This document shows positions 1 through 6,627 of a stretch of 18,508 nt of DNA, one piece after another. The number at the start of each line of letters is the position of its first letter. The stretch's first letter is position 1. Origin of the DNA: TMED27 sp045106175. Its GTDB lineage: Bacteria > Pseudomonadota > Alphaproteobacteria > Micavibrionales > Micavibrionaceae. The notes beneath the pieces were generated by a model. The model worked only from the letters and a program-made list of their open reading frames with translations, did no database searches and was not told the origin of the DNA. The position numbers and the translations under genes were made by a program. Where the stretch lies: contig JBGCEF010000068.1 of assembly GCA_045106175.1 (NCBI GenBank), positions 1 to 18,508 on the forward strand, read 5' to 3'.

Positions 1-190
1 GCTCATAATCACGATCCTTGGCTTTTTGTGCGTAATCAACTGCGATAGCGATTTCTTTATCAGTGGGGTAATCGGGCTCATCAATTCGGATCAGATATCC
101 TTGAGTTAGAAGACTAATCGCTTCGTCAGTCAACGAATCCAAAAAATAGCATTGAAAACGCAAATCATCACTAGCAGCCATTAAACGCAT
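1..190 (-). CDS. hypothetical protein, C-terminus beyond window
   Basis: A minus-strand reading frame begins at ATG 190-188 (or the in-frame ATG at 181-179) and stays open to the left edge, so only about 60 N-terminal residues are visible. The protein starts MRLMAASDDLRF and continues with an acidic, soluble-looking segment containing LTQGYLIRIDEPDYP and AVDYAQKAKDRDYE. I see no signal peptide, membrane helix or family motif, and I do not recognise it. The upstream sequence is AT-rich with no clear Shine-Dalgarno, so the start is uncertain. It is divergent from the TPP-riboswitch operon and shares about 90 bp of intergenic DNA with it. The frame is supported only by being open to the edge and by its position after an AT-rich spacer. 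Confidence 0.45.
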   Translation of the reverse strand, partial: MRLMAASDDLRFQCYFLDSLTDEAISLLTQGYLIRIDEPDYPTDKEIAIAVDYAQKAKDRDYE

Positions 191-283
191 AAGTTCTTAT
201 AAAAAATAAATTACCATAACGCAATATTTTTCATCATCCCTTGACTTATGCGCCCTATATGCAAATGTCTGGGTAATCAAAAA

Positions 284-355
284 CCTTGGCGGTGCATTTT
301 TAAAAAATGCTGAGATATACGCCCAAAACTTGATCCGATTAAGCCCGGCGTAAGG
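284..355 (+). promoter_or_regulatory. TPP riboswitch (THI element)
   Basis: This RNA element binds thiamine pyrophosphate and lowers expression of downstream genes. The conserved core is visible: GCTGAGATATACGCCC at 309-324 and CTTGATCCGATTAAGCCCGG at 329-348, followed by CGTAAGG, matching the family's CUGAGA and CCUGAUC...GCGUAGGGA blocks. Helices can be drawn: P1 CCTT 284-287 with AAGG 352-355, P2 GGCG 288-291 with CGCC 320-323, an AT-rich P3 294-301/303-310, and a CCG/CGG stem in the second arm. The 3' strand of P1 overlaps the Shine-Dalgarno AAGGAAAGG (352-360) of the next gene and no intrinsic terminator is seen, so translational control by SD sequestration is inferred. A TTGACT at 241-246 may be a -35 box but no convincing -10 is seen. 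Confidence 0.9.
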
Positions 356-367
356 AAAGGACAAACC

Positions 368-712
368 ATGCCCCATATTATCGTGGAATATAGCGACCAT
401 TTGGCGATTGATATTCCAAAGCTACTTAGCGAGCTTCACAACGATCTGGCCGCCCGTGACACCGTTACGATCAAGGCTATTAAAACCCGCGCAATCCCGA
501 TTGAGCATTGCGTCATCGGCGATATGGATACAGCAAACTCAATCATTCATATTGCCCTGAAATTATTACCAGGCAGGGACGATGCTCTCAAAACGCAAAT
601 GACCCAAGGCCTAGCGGATATCGCCGCCGCCCACGTCAAACGTCCCCAAAACCCTGAATGTTCAATCACCGTTGAATGTCTAACCCTCGACGCGGAAAGC
701 TATATCAAATAA
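368..712 (+). CDS. 5-carboxymethyl-2-hydroxymuconate isomerase-like tautomerase
   Basis: A 114-residue protein of the CHMI/HpcD branch of the tautomerase superfamily, small trimeric cytosolic enzymes that use an N-terminal proline (Pro2, exposed after Met removal) as general base in keto-enol isomerisation. It opens MPHIIVEYSDHL, the typical CHMI start, and contains KTRAIPIEHCVIGD around residues 39-52, where the family has a K-T-R motif. Length is close to the usual 115-130 residues. The start is fixed by AAGGAAAGG seven bases before ATG. Its stop overlaps the next gene (TAATG). No homoprotocatechuate-degradation genes are nearby. The gene instead follows the TPP riboswitch and leads to thiC, so a role linked to thiamine metabolism, or relief of a reactive enol or imine, is inferred. 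Family is well supported; substrate is unknown. Confidence 0.8.
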   Translation: MPHIIVEYSDHLAIDIPKLLSELHNDLAARDTVTIKAIKTRAIPIEHCVIGDMDTANSIIHIALKLLPGRDDALKTQMTQGLADIAAAHVKRPQNPECSITVECLTLDAESYIK

Positions 713-954
713 TGAAAAAACCCGCACCAAAATCAACGATCACTGCTGCCATTGCATGCGCAATTATTGGCCTGATCTGTGGCTGGGTTCAAAACACATA
801 TTACGGATACATGGATGTGGATGGTATAATCCATGATAGCATCTTCTTGCCGCTCTCCATGATATTCATCGCGCTATCTTTCGGCATTGTGATCATCGCA
901 ATCACACAAATTCTCATCAATATTTTATCCTCAAAAACAAAGAAGGAAACATAA
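712..954 (+). CDS. small two-helix membrane protein
   Basis: An 80-residue protein. The start at 712 is chosen over the upstream in-frame ATG at 676 because it overlaps the stop of the preceding gene (TAATG), a standard translational-coupling arrangement; the longer version would overlap that gene by 37 bases. Two hydrophobic segments are visible: about residues 8-25 (ending IIGLICGWV) and 44-68 (IFLPLSMIFIALSFGIVIIA). A short loop with tyrosines and acidic residues joins them, and the protein ends in a lysine-rich tail (SSKTKKET), suggesting both termini are cytoplasmic. I do not recognise a family. Being between the tautomerase and thiC under one TPP riboswitch, it may be linked to thiamine or precursor handling, but nothing in its sequence proves transport. 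Confidence 0.65.
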   Translation: MKKPAPKSTITAAIACAIIGLICGWVQNTYYGYMDVDGIIHDSIFLPLSMIFIALSFGIVIIAITQILINILSSKTKKET

Positions 955-957
955 ACC

Positions 958-2790
958 ATGTCACCAAAAGATAACCCATCAGACGCAGCCAACGAAACTG
1001 GCGTATGCCCATCCACAACCCATGTCACACGTGGCGCACTAACGGGTTCACGTAAAGTCTATATTGGCGAACATAGCGTCCCAATGCGCGAAATCATGCT
1101 CGATGATCCAGACCAGCCATCAATCACCGTCTATGACACATCCGGCCCCTACACCGATGACAGCGTAGAGCTAGACATTATGAAAGGCCTCCCCACCCGC
1201 CGTAAAAAATGGATCATGGAACGCGGCGATGTCGAAGAAGTCACGGGCCGCGAAATCAAACCCATGGATAACGGCTACACAAGCGAAGAACAGGCCGAAC
1301 GCCTAAAAGCCAAAAAGGACGGTGCCGCCCACTGGCACGAACGCTTCCCCGCCTCCCCCGAAAAACCGTTAAAGGCCAAAGCGGGGCAAAACGTCACCCA
1401 AATGCACTATGCCAGAAAAGGGATCATGACCCCCGAAATGGAATTCATCGCCATCCGCGAAAATCAGGCACGTGAAGAGGTCTATAACAAAGAACATGGC
1501 GGCGAAGGCTTCGGCGCAAACCTCCCCGATTTCATCACCCCCGAATTCGTACGCGAAGAAGTCGCCGAAGGCCGCGCAATCATCCCCGCCAACATCAACC
1601 ACCCCGAAATCGAACCCATGATTATCGGGCGCAACTTCCTCGTCAAAATCAACGGCAATATCGGCAACTCCGCCGTGACCAGCTCAATCGGTGAAGAAGT
1701 CGACAAAATGGTCTGGGCTACGCGTTGGGGCGCGGACACGATCATGGATCTCTCCACGGGTAAAGACATCCATGACACCCGCGAATGGATCCTCCGCAAT
1801 TCCCCCGTCCCCATCGGCACCGTGCCAATCTATCAGGCATTGGAAAAAGTAAACGGAATCGCCGAAGACCTCACATGGGAAATCTTCCGTGACACATTGA
1901 TCGAACAAGCCGAACAAGGCGTCGATTATTTCACAATCCACGCGGGCGTACGCTTACCGTTTATCCAACTCACCGCTGACCGCATTACGGGTATAGTCTC
2001 ACGCGGCGGATCAATCATGGCGAAATGGTGCATGCATCATCACCGCGAAAGCTTCCTCTACACCAAATTCGCCGAAATCTGCGAAATCATGAAGGCGTAT
2101 GACGTGTCATTCTCCCTCGGTGATGGCCTGCGCCCCGGTGCAATTTTGGACGCAAACGACCGCGCCCAATTCGCTGAGCTTAAAACCCTAGGCGAGCTAA
2201 CAAAAATCGCATGGGAACACGACGTACAGGTCATGATCGAAGGGCCAGGCCACGTCCCCATGCACATGATCAAGGAAAACATGACCAAACAACTGGAGGA
2301 ATGTTACGAAGCGCCGTTCTACACGCTCGGCCCCCTGACAACCGACATCGCACCGGGATATGACCATATCACATCCGCAATCGGCGCGGCACAAATCGGA
2401 TGGTACGGCACGGCCATGCTATGTTACGTCACCCCGAAAGAGCATCTAGGATTGCCAAACCGCGACGACGTAAAAATCGGAGTGATTACCTACAAAATCG
2501 CCGCCCACGCCGCGGATCTCGCAAAAGGGCACCCCGGCGCACAACGCCGCGATAACGCCCTAAGCAAGGCAAGATTCGACTTCCGCTGGAACGATCAATT
2601 CAATCTATCGCTTGATCCAGACACGGCACGTTCAATGCATGACGAAACCCTCCCCGCCGAAGGACACAAGGCAGCCGCCTTCTGCTCCATGTGCGGCCCC
2701 AAATTTTGCTCCATGAAAATCACGCAAGACGTGCGCGAATTCGTCGCAGCAAACCCGAATGGCGTGCAAGCGAAGGATGAGGCGGCTTAA
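958..2790 (+). CDS. thiC: phosphomethylpyrimidine synthase ThiC
   Basis: ThiC is a radical-SAM enzyme that rearranges 5-aminoimidazole ribotide into HMP phosphate, the pyrimidine half of thiamine. The 610-residue length fits bacterial ThiC. Diagnostic segments are present: NFLVKINGNIGNSAVTSS, ADTIMDLSTGKDIHDTREWI, the NSPVPIGTVPIYQALEK block, SRGGSIMAKWCMHHHRE, EGPGHVPMHMI, and the C-terminal iron-sulphur motif C576-x2-C579-x4-C584 (CSMCGPKFC). The N-terminal ThiC-associated region is also present. AAGGAAAC precedes the ATG after a 3-bp gap from the membrane-protein gene, so it is the third gene of the riboswitch operon. The gene has markedly more C-ending codons than many neighbours. No other thiamine genes lie in the window. 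Confidence 0.97.
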   Translation: MSPKDNPSDAANETGVCPSTTHVTRGALTGSRKVYIGEHSVPMREIMLDDPDQPSITVYDTSGPYTDDSVELDIMKGLPTRRKKWIMERGDVEEVTGREIKPMDNGYTSEEQAERLKAKKDGAAHWHERFPASPEKPLKAKAGQNVTQMHYARKGIMTPEMEFIAIRENQAREEVYNKEHGGEGFGANLPDFITPEFVREEVAEGRAIIPANINHPEIEPMIIGRNFLVKINGNIGNSAVTSSIGEEVDKMVWATRWGADTIMDLSTGKDIHDTREWILRNSPVPIGTVPIYQALEKVNGIAEDLTWEIFRDTLIEQAEQGVDYFTIHAGVRLPFIQLTADRITGIVSRGGSIMAKWCMHHHRESFLYTKFAEICEIMKAYDVSFSLGDGLRPGAILDANDRAQFAELKTLGELTKIAWEHDVQVMIEGPGHVPMHMIKENMTKQLEECYEAPFYTLGPLTTDIAPGYDHITSAIGAAQIGWYGTAMLCYVTPKEHLGLPNRDDVKIGVITYKIAAHAADLAKGHPGAQRRDNALSKARFDFRWNDQFNLSLDPDTARSMHDETLPAEGHKAAAFCSMCGPKFCSMKITQDVREFVAANPNGVQAKDEAA

Positions 2791-2792
2791 GG

Positions 2793-3758
2793 ATGACTGA
2801 AGATGAAGAGCAATTATTTAATATATTCTTCCCCTTCTACATAGAAAATAAAAAGCGTGTTCAGCGAGACAATATTCGATTCGCACATTATACGTCTTCT
2901 TCCGCTGCAATGAGCGTCATCAAGAACAAGGAGTTTTGGATGAGAGGAAGCAGCTCAATGAATGATTATTCTGAGGTGCAACATGGACTGCGATGTATTC
3001 AACAGGCTTGGGGAAGAGAACAGGCTCCACCAACAAAAATCCAGGAAGAATTAGAAATATGTAAGCCAAACATAACTTCAGAAATAGCACGTCGATTTAA
3101 TCATTGGATGAAATCTTTTGAATTCGAAACTTATATATCTAGTTTTTCTGAACACGACAATTCTATAGAAGATGAATTTGGACGTTTATCAATGTGGCGA
3201 GCATATGGAGGTGAAAATCCTGCAGTATTAGTGATGAATAGTAGTGTTTTTTTTAACGAGTCTGATGCTCTTAATGGCGTATATACGAGTCCTGTTGCCT
3301 ATAAATCACCAGATGAAGTACATGAATATTTTGATGCAGTTGCCTCTGTGATTGAACTGAATAGAGACTTCATTGCAACACAAGATGTAGAAGAAATTAT
3401 AAATTCTGTTTTTCATCTTTTAAGGTTTACGATGCTTTGCACAAAACATCCTGGATTCTCAGAAGAGAAAGAATGGAGAGTATTTTATACGCCACTTTTT
3501 GAAATGTGCCCTCGTTTAACCGAAATTATAGAAGATATAAATGGGGTTCCTCAAAAAATTTATAAAATCCCTTTAGAAGATGTGCCAGAACAAGATTTAG
3601 TCGGTATAAAGGTGACCTCTTTAATTGAAAAAATTATTATAGGCCCATCAAATAATTCTTTTGATATTTTGAAGGCCTTTTCCAAACAGTTTTCAGAAGA
3701 AGGTTTCAGTAATCCATACGATAGGGTTAGGGTTTCTGATATACCTCTTAAAACTTAA
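2793..3758 (+). CDS. DUF2971 family protein
   Basis: A 321-residue soluble protein that matches the DUF2971 pattern: an N-terminal HYTSSSAA element (about residue 33) followed by FWMRGSSSMNDYSEV (the usual F-W-x-x...M-N-D-x-x-E), a central SSFSEHDNSIEDEFGRLSMWRAYG block (S-F-S-E ... M-W-x-x-Y-G), and a later KHPGFSEEKEWRVFY block (F-x-x-E-x-E-W-R). The family has no settled biochemical function known to me. The ATG is 2 bp after the thiC stop and AAGG touches the ATG, so translation probably depends on coupling or on the GAGG at 2778-2781. Base and codon use are clearly AT-rich, unlike the C-rich thiC before it and the yjdM region after it, which suggests horizontal acquisition into the 3' end of the thiC operon. 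DUF2971 genes are common in accessory regions; a defence or stress role is speculative. Confidence 0.8.
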   Translation: MTEDEEQLFNIFFPFYIENKKRVQRDNIRFAHYTSSSAAMSVIKNKEFWMRGSSSMNDYSEVQHGLRCIQQAWGREQAPPTKIQEELEICKPNITSEIARRFNHWMKSFEFETYISSFSEHDNSIEDEFGRLSMWRAYGGENPAVLVMNSSVFFNESDALNGVYTSPVAYKSPDEVHEYFDAVASVIELNRDFIATQDVEEIINSVFHLLRFTMLCTKHPGFSEEKEWRVFYTPLFEMCPRLTEIIEDINGVPQKIYKIPLEDVPEQDLVGIKVTSLIEKIIIGPSNNSFDILKAFSKQFSEEGFSNPYDRVRVSDIPLKT

Positions 3759-3780
3759 AATTAAATCCATCACCAAGATA

Positions 3781-3806
3781 CTTCGTGTAACTTCGTGCCC
3801 TTCGTG
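3781..3806. repeat. triple CTTCGTG direct repeat
   Basis: Three exact copies of CTTCGTG begin at 3781, 3791 and 3800 (periods of 10 and 9 bases), followed by GGTAAAAAC, in the 62-bp gap between the DUF2971 gene and the next gene. The third copy ends 14 bases before the ATG at 3821. I have the impression that similar TTCGTG or CTCTGTG tandem motifs occur between genes in many bacteria, but cannot verify it here. Function unknown; it sits where a leader would be, with no Shine-Dalgarno between it and the ATG. Confidence 0.7.
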
Positions 3807-3820
3807 GTAAAAACTTTCCC

Positions 3821-4063
3821 ATGACCGACCAATCCACCCAAATAGACGCCCTCATTCTCGCCTCTGCTCCGGCGGAGTTCACGAAAACGGCTGTGGTAAT
3901 ATCGGCTGTTTATGACGCGCTTGGTGCCGCAGGCATCACGCCACACACCGACACGGGCAAAGACATTGCCGAGCGCATCTACATCCTCGTCGATAATGGG
4001 CGTTTAGATGTGACAGGCAACATGCGCCGCTGGCGCGACAGCGAGATTAAGCTGATCAAATGA
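3821..4063 (+). CDS. small DUF3658-like protein
   Basis: An 80-residue soluble protein, MTDQSTQIDALILASAPAEF to EIKLIK. The second half has a recognisable pattern: an alpha-helical stretch (AERIYILVDNGRL) followed by D-V-T-G-N-M-R-R-W-R-D-S-E-I-K-L. The tail G-R-L-x(3)-G-x(4)-W-R-x-S-E-(I/V)-(K/R)-L resembles the C-terminus of DUF3658-type proteins, where it may form a small winged-helix-like unit; this assignment rests on memory of the pattern. The gene ends in an ATGA overlap with yjdM, so the two are probably co-translated. No Shine-Dalgarno is seen before its ATG; the CTTCGTG repeat lies just upstream. Codon use resembles yjdM rather than the AT-rich DUF2971 gene. Function is unknown. Confidence 0.6.
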   Translation: MTDQSTQIDALILASAPAEFTKTAVVISAVYDALGAAGITPHTDTGKDIAERIYILVDNGRLDVTGNMRRWRDSEIKLIK

Positions 4064-4404
4064 CAGATACGCTCCCCCCATGTCCCAAATGCGGCTCCCC
4101 ATATACTTACGAAGACGGCGCGCTCCTCATCTGTCCCGAATGCGCACATGAATGGTCAAGCGCGGAGGAAGAAACACCCGTCACCCGCGACGCGGTCGGC
4201 AACCCTCTTAAAGACGGAGACACCGTCACAATCGCCAAAGACCTCAAGGTCGGTAATAAATCGATCAAGGTCGGCACAAAGGTCAAAAACATCCGCATCC
4301 TGCCCCCCAATGAATGGATCGGCGACCATGATATCGACGCAAAAGTCCCCGGTTTCGGACCCATGGGCCTAAAATCCAGCGTCGTCAAAAAAATTACCGA
4401 TTAA
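4060..4404 (+). CDS. yjdM: zinc-ribbon protein YjdM (PhnA family)
   Basis: A 114-residue cytosolic protein of the PhnA/YjdM family. It starts with a zinc ribbon formed by C8-x2-C11 (CPKCGSPYTYEDG) and C25-x2-C28 (ICPECAHEW), followed by the conserved PhnA domain with RDAVGNPLKDGDTVTIAKDL, LKVGNKSIKVGTKVKNIRI and a C-terminal LKSSVVKK. The length fits the family. The old name, alkylphosphonate utilisation protein PhnA, is misleading because YjdM is not phosphonoacetate hydrolase and its role is unresolved. Its ATG overlaps the stop of the DUF3658-like gene by four bases (ATGA), showing coupling. No terminator is obvious after the stop, and no phosphonate genes are nearby. Confidence 0.93.
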   Translation: MTDTLPPCPKCGSPYTYEDGALLICPECAHEWSSAEEETPVTRDAVGNPLKDGDTVTIAKDLKVGNKSIKVGTKVKNIRILPPNEWIGDHDIDAKVPGFGPMGLKSSVVKKITD

Positions 4405-4454
4405 GTGCAGGAATTTGCATTTATAGTGGTCTCAATATATTGTCATAATTATAC

Positions 4455-4760
4455 ATGGCTAACGAAGATAACGATGTTGAAATATGCGAACGTCTTTTCC
4501 CACTGATTGCGACATGGGGAACTGCGATTGAAGAAGGACGCGATGCCGATGTGCCAGCGGCGCTAGATGCCCTGATGAAAGAATTCAATGATCATCCCCA
4601 TGATCTGAAAATCGCATTACAAAACGCTGCTGCTTTTCAATCTGCAATGGCTGAAAATTCACCAATACCGCAAAATGCGCCTAATCACCCAAATCAACGC
4701 CTTGCGCGTATCCACCATATCCAAGGCATGCTTTTTGCCCACCCTTACGAACAGTCTTGA
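4455..4760 (+). CDS. hypothetical protein, 101 aa
   Basis: A 101-residue acidic, probably soluble protein starting MANEDNDVEICERLFPLIATWG and predicted by eye to be mostly helical, with a conserved-looking N-terminal half (LDALMKEFNDHPHDLKIALQNAAAF) and a proline/asparagine-rich linker (ENSPIPQNAPNHPNQ) before a short histidine-containing C-terminal helix (LARIHHIQGMLFAHPYE). I do not recognise a family. No Shine-Dalgarno precedes the ATG; TATATT (4436-4441) and CATAAT (4444-4449) lie immediately upstream, so transcription may start at or a few bases before the start codon, although no strong -35 is seen. It converges with the flagellin gene, leaving 26 bp between them. Confidence 0.6.
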   Translation: MANEDNDVEICERLFPLIATWGTAIEEGRDADVPAALDALMKEFNDHPHDLKIALQNAAAFQSAMAENSPIPQNAPNHPNQRLARIHHIQGMLFAHPYEQS

Positions 4761-4786
4761 TAAACATATCGATAAAATGAAAAACG

Positions 4787-6379
4787 CTAAACCCTAAGGT
4801 CCACGCCAAATCCACCCCGCGATTGAAGCGCAAGGCTCAATACATTATTCCCCGGATTGCTGGCGATCGACGCTAAGGTTTCTTGCGCCAGTAATAATTG
4901 CGTTTGTGAGGCAAGCAAGTTTAAGCCTTCCTCATTCTCATCCGCTAAGGTCAAATCATCCGCGCCGCTTTCAAACGCATTGATGCTTTCATTTGTAAAT
5001 TGCTGACGGGTTTCAATAATATTTAAATCATTCGATAATGATCTAGAAAAGCTTTCAACTTCTCTCAACGCGCCGCGTACACTGGAAATCACCGCATTCA
5101 GATCATTTGCATCGTTAAAATTACTGCGACGTATATTAAAGCTATCCGATGAAAATTGCTGCCCTTCGGTCACAAGGCTGCTCGATAAATCAGGATTAAA
5201 ATAAGTAACCAGACTGCTGCCTTGCAAAAGATTAACTCCTGAAAAGCTTGTATCCTGCAACAAGCTATCAACTTGGGATAAAACAGTTTCAAATTCGGAA
5301 TTGCGGAATTCAATCCCGCCACTTAACGACCCAAAGCGTTCCGCAAAATCACTTTCGGTGAGCGCAGTGTTATAAATTGCAACATCCGAAATCCGCCCGT
5401 CGAAATTAAATCCGCCCGTGGCACTTTCCCCATCCGCAAATTGCACACCATCGGGCGCAAACCCAATACCAATATCACCACCATGGCTCGGAAATACAGC
5501 GCCCGCAACTGGCGCACTGCCAATTTCAACACCGTTCAAAAACCCGCGAAAACTGTTATCAAACTGGTTAAACACAAACCCAACTTGGTAGGTTTGCCCG
5601 GCATTAATGGAACTGCGAATATCCAGATCTTCAAAATCTCCTTCATCCGCCGCCGTAAGAATGACATCGCCATCATCAATATAAATCGTTAGGCCATTTA
5701 CGGTCGCGCCCTCTTCAAACAGGACTTGCCGCGTGGTTACATCATCAGCGTTAAAGACAAGCTCCACTGTGCGTTGCGCATAAGTTGCGGTATTAATGAG
5801 CGCACTATCAGGGATACGAATACCACTCGTGCCGCCTGTAAATTCTGTACTGGATGTAGCGTTATTGCTGTAAAGTGCTGCGGCCCCATTCGTTGCACCA
5901 CCCTGCAAAGTGCCGTTTAATGCACCGCCGCCTGACCCTAAATTAATCGCCGTGCCTACCGTATCGTTCAAACGATAATATGCAACGGGGTTATCGGCCT
6001 GAATAATATCACTGAGCGGCGTCGCAGTGCCAAGCTCTACCTCTAATAAATTTGGATCGATGCCGCCAGAATTAAGAATACCCAAACTATCCTGAGCAAT
6101 TCCTTCCGCTTGGTTTAAAAGGCTACTTAACGCATCAATCCCATCCGAAGCACTCTGAATAACGTTAATGCTGTTTGAAATCCCATCCAAAAGGCGCGAC
6201 AAATCCCGCGCATCACTATCTAACCGACGCGCAGTAAAGAAATTCTGCGGATTATCCGTTGCACTATTCACACGATTGCCCGTCGCAAGTCTTTCTTGCG
6301 TTTGTGCAATTTGTCTCTGTGTTTGCTGAATCGAAAACAAATTGACCCGCGTACTGCTACTCAGTACTGCATCAACCAT
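4787..6379 (-). CDS. flagellin with central LamG/ConA-like domain
   Basis: A 530-residue flagellin, the subunit of the extracellular filament, secreted by the flagellar type III apparatus. The N-terminal D0/D1 region (about residues 1-105) has the heptad-rich pattern with QQTQRQIAQTQERLATGNRVNSATDNPQNFF; the C-terminal D1/D0 region (about 425-515) contains DLNIIETRQQF, ADENEEGLNLLASQTQ and LASIASN. Between them, residues about 126-350 form a laminin-G/concanavalin-type jelly roll: ADNPVAYYRLNDTVG at its start, repeated beta strands (TVELVFN, QVGFVFNQFDNSFRGFLNG), and the ending FDGRISDVAIYNTALTESDF. ATG at 6379 is chosen because AAAGGG precedes it and the protein then begins like a flagellin; the longer frame to 6478 adds 33 residues unlike any flagellin start. 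It is monocistronic in this window. Most flagellins of this size carry unrelated D2/D3 domains, so the lectin-fold insert is unusual. Confidence 0.9.
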   Translation of the reverse strand: MVDAVLSSSTRVNLFSIQQTQRQIAQTQERLATGNRVNSATDNPQNFFTARRLDSDARDLSRLLDGISNSINVIQSASDGIDALSSLLNQAEGIAQDSLGILNSGGIDPNLLEVELGTATPLSDIIQADNPVAYYRLNDTVGTAINLGSGGGALNGTLQGGATNGAAALYSNNATSSTEFTGGTSGIRIPDSALINTATYAQRTVELVFNADDVTTRQVLFEEGATVNGLTIYIDDGDVILTAADEGDFEDLDIRSSINAGQTYQVGFVFNQFDNSFRGFLNGVEIGSAPVAGAVFPSHGGDIGIGFAPDGVQFADGESATGGFNFDGRISDVAIYNTALTESDFAERFGSLSGGIEFRNSEFETVLSQVDSLLQDTSFSGVNLLQGSSLVTYFNPDLSSSLVTEGQQFSSDSFNIRRSNFNDANDLNAVISSVRGALREVESFSRSLSNDLNIIETRQQFTNESINAFESGADDLTLADENEEGLNLLASQTQLLLAQETLASIASNPGNNVLSLALQSRGGFGVDLRV

Positions 6380-6460
6380 GAAACACCCTTTAATTACCCT
6401 TTTTCCCAACACTTTTTTGAACAAAGCGCGGTTTGTATTACCCTGTACCGCAACACAATC

Positions 6461-6476
6461 GAGTATTACGATACTC
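6461..6476. repeat. inverted repeat upstream of flagellin
   Basis: GAGTAT-TACG-ATACTC, a perfect 6-bp inverted repeat with a 4-base centre, lies 82-97 bp upstream of the flagellin ATG. A second, weaker pair GCGGT/ACCGC flanks 6428-6451. It could be an operator or a hairpin in the 5' leader. No convincing sigma-54 (GG-N10-GC) or sigma-28 promoter was found by eye in 6380-6560, so the flagellin promoter is not assigned. Confidence 0.4.
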
Positions 6477-6560
6477 ACATAATACGCGAGATTGCTTAAA
6501 ACCTATTTAAAGTTAGATACAATTTTATCTTTCGCCCAACCTAAAAGAATAGACTGCATA

Positions 6561-6590
6561 TAAAAAAGACGCCCCAAACGGGACGTCTTT
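6561..6590 (-). terminator. intrinsic terminator of phoH
   Basis: On the minus strand, AAAGACG / CGTCTTT (6584-6590 with 6565-6571) form a 7-bp stem, extended by CCC/GGG after one mismatch, and closed by a four-base loop. It is followed on the minus strand by a run of T (complement of the A run 6562-6567). It lies 38 bp past the phoH stop and separates phoH from the flagellin gene. Confidence 0.85.
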
Positions 6591-6627
6591 AAACAGGATA
6601 AAAACTCAAGTGGGATAAAAAATGAGA

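Noticed and set aside
241..270. TTGACT with CTATAT as promoter of the riboswitch operon
   Set aside because: The spacing (8 bases) is far too short and no proper -10 lies 16-18 bases downstream, so the promoter was not listed as a feature.
1369..2394. Several long minus-strand frames opposite thiC
   Set aside because: They are explained by the strong codon bias of thiC, overlap each other and lack ribosome-binding sites or recognisable domains.
3722..3733. Telomere-like TAGGGTTAGGGT
   Set aside because: It lies inside the DUF2971 coding frame (encoding ...DRVRVS) and has only two units; chance.
4107..4388. Frames overlapping yjdM on both strands
   Set aside because: The yjdM frame has a zinc ribbon and PhnA domain; the others are shadows.
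6380..6478. 33-residue N-terminal extension of the flagellin frame
   Set aside because: The extension does not resemble any flagellin start, and a Shine-Dalgarno (AAAGGG) precedes the internal ATG at 6379.
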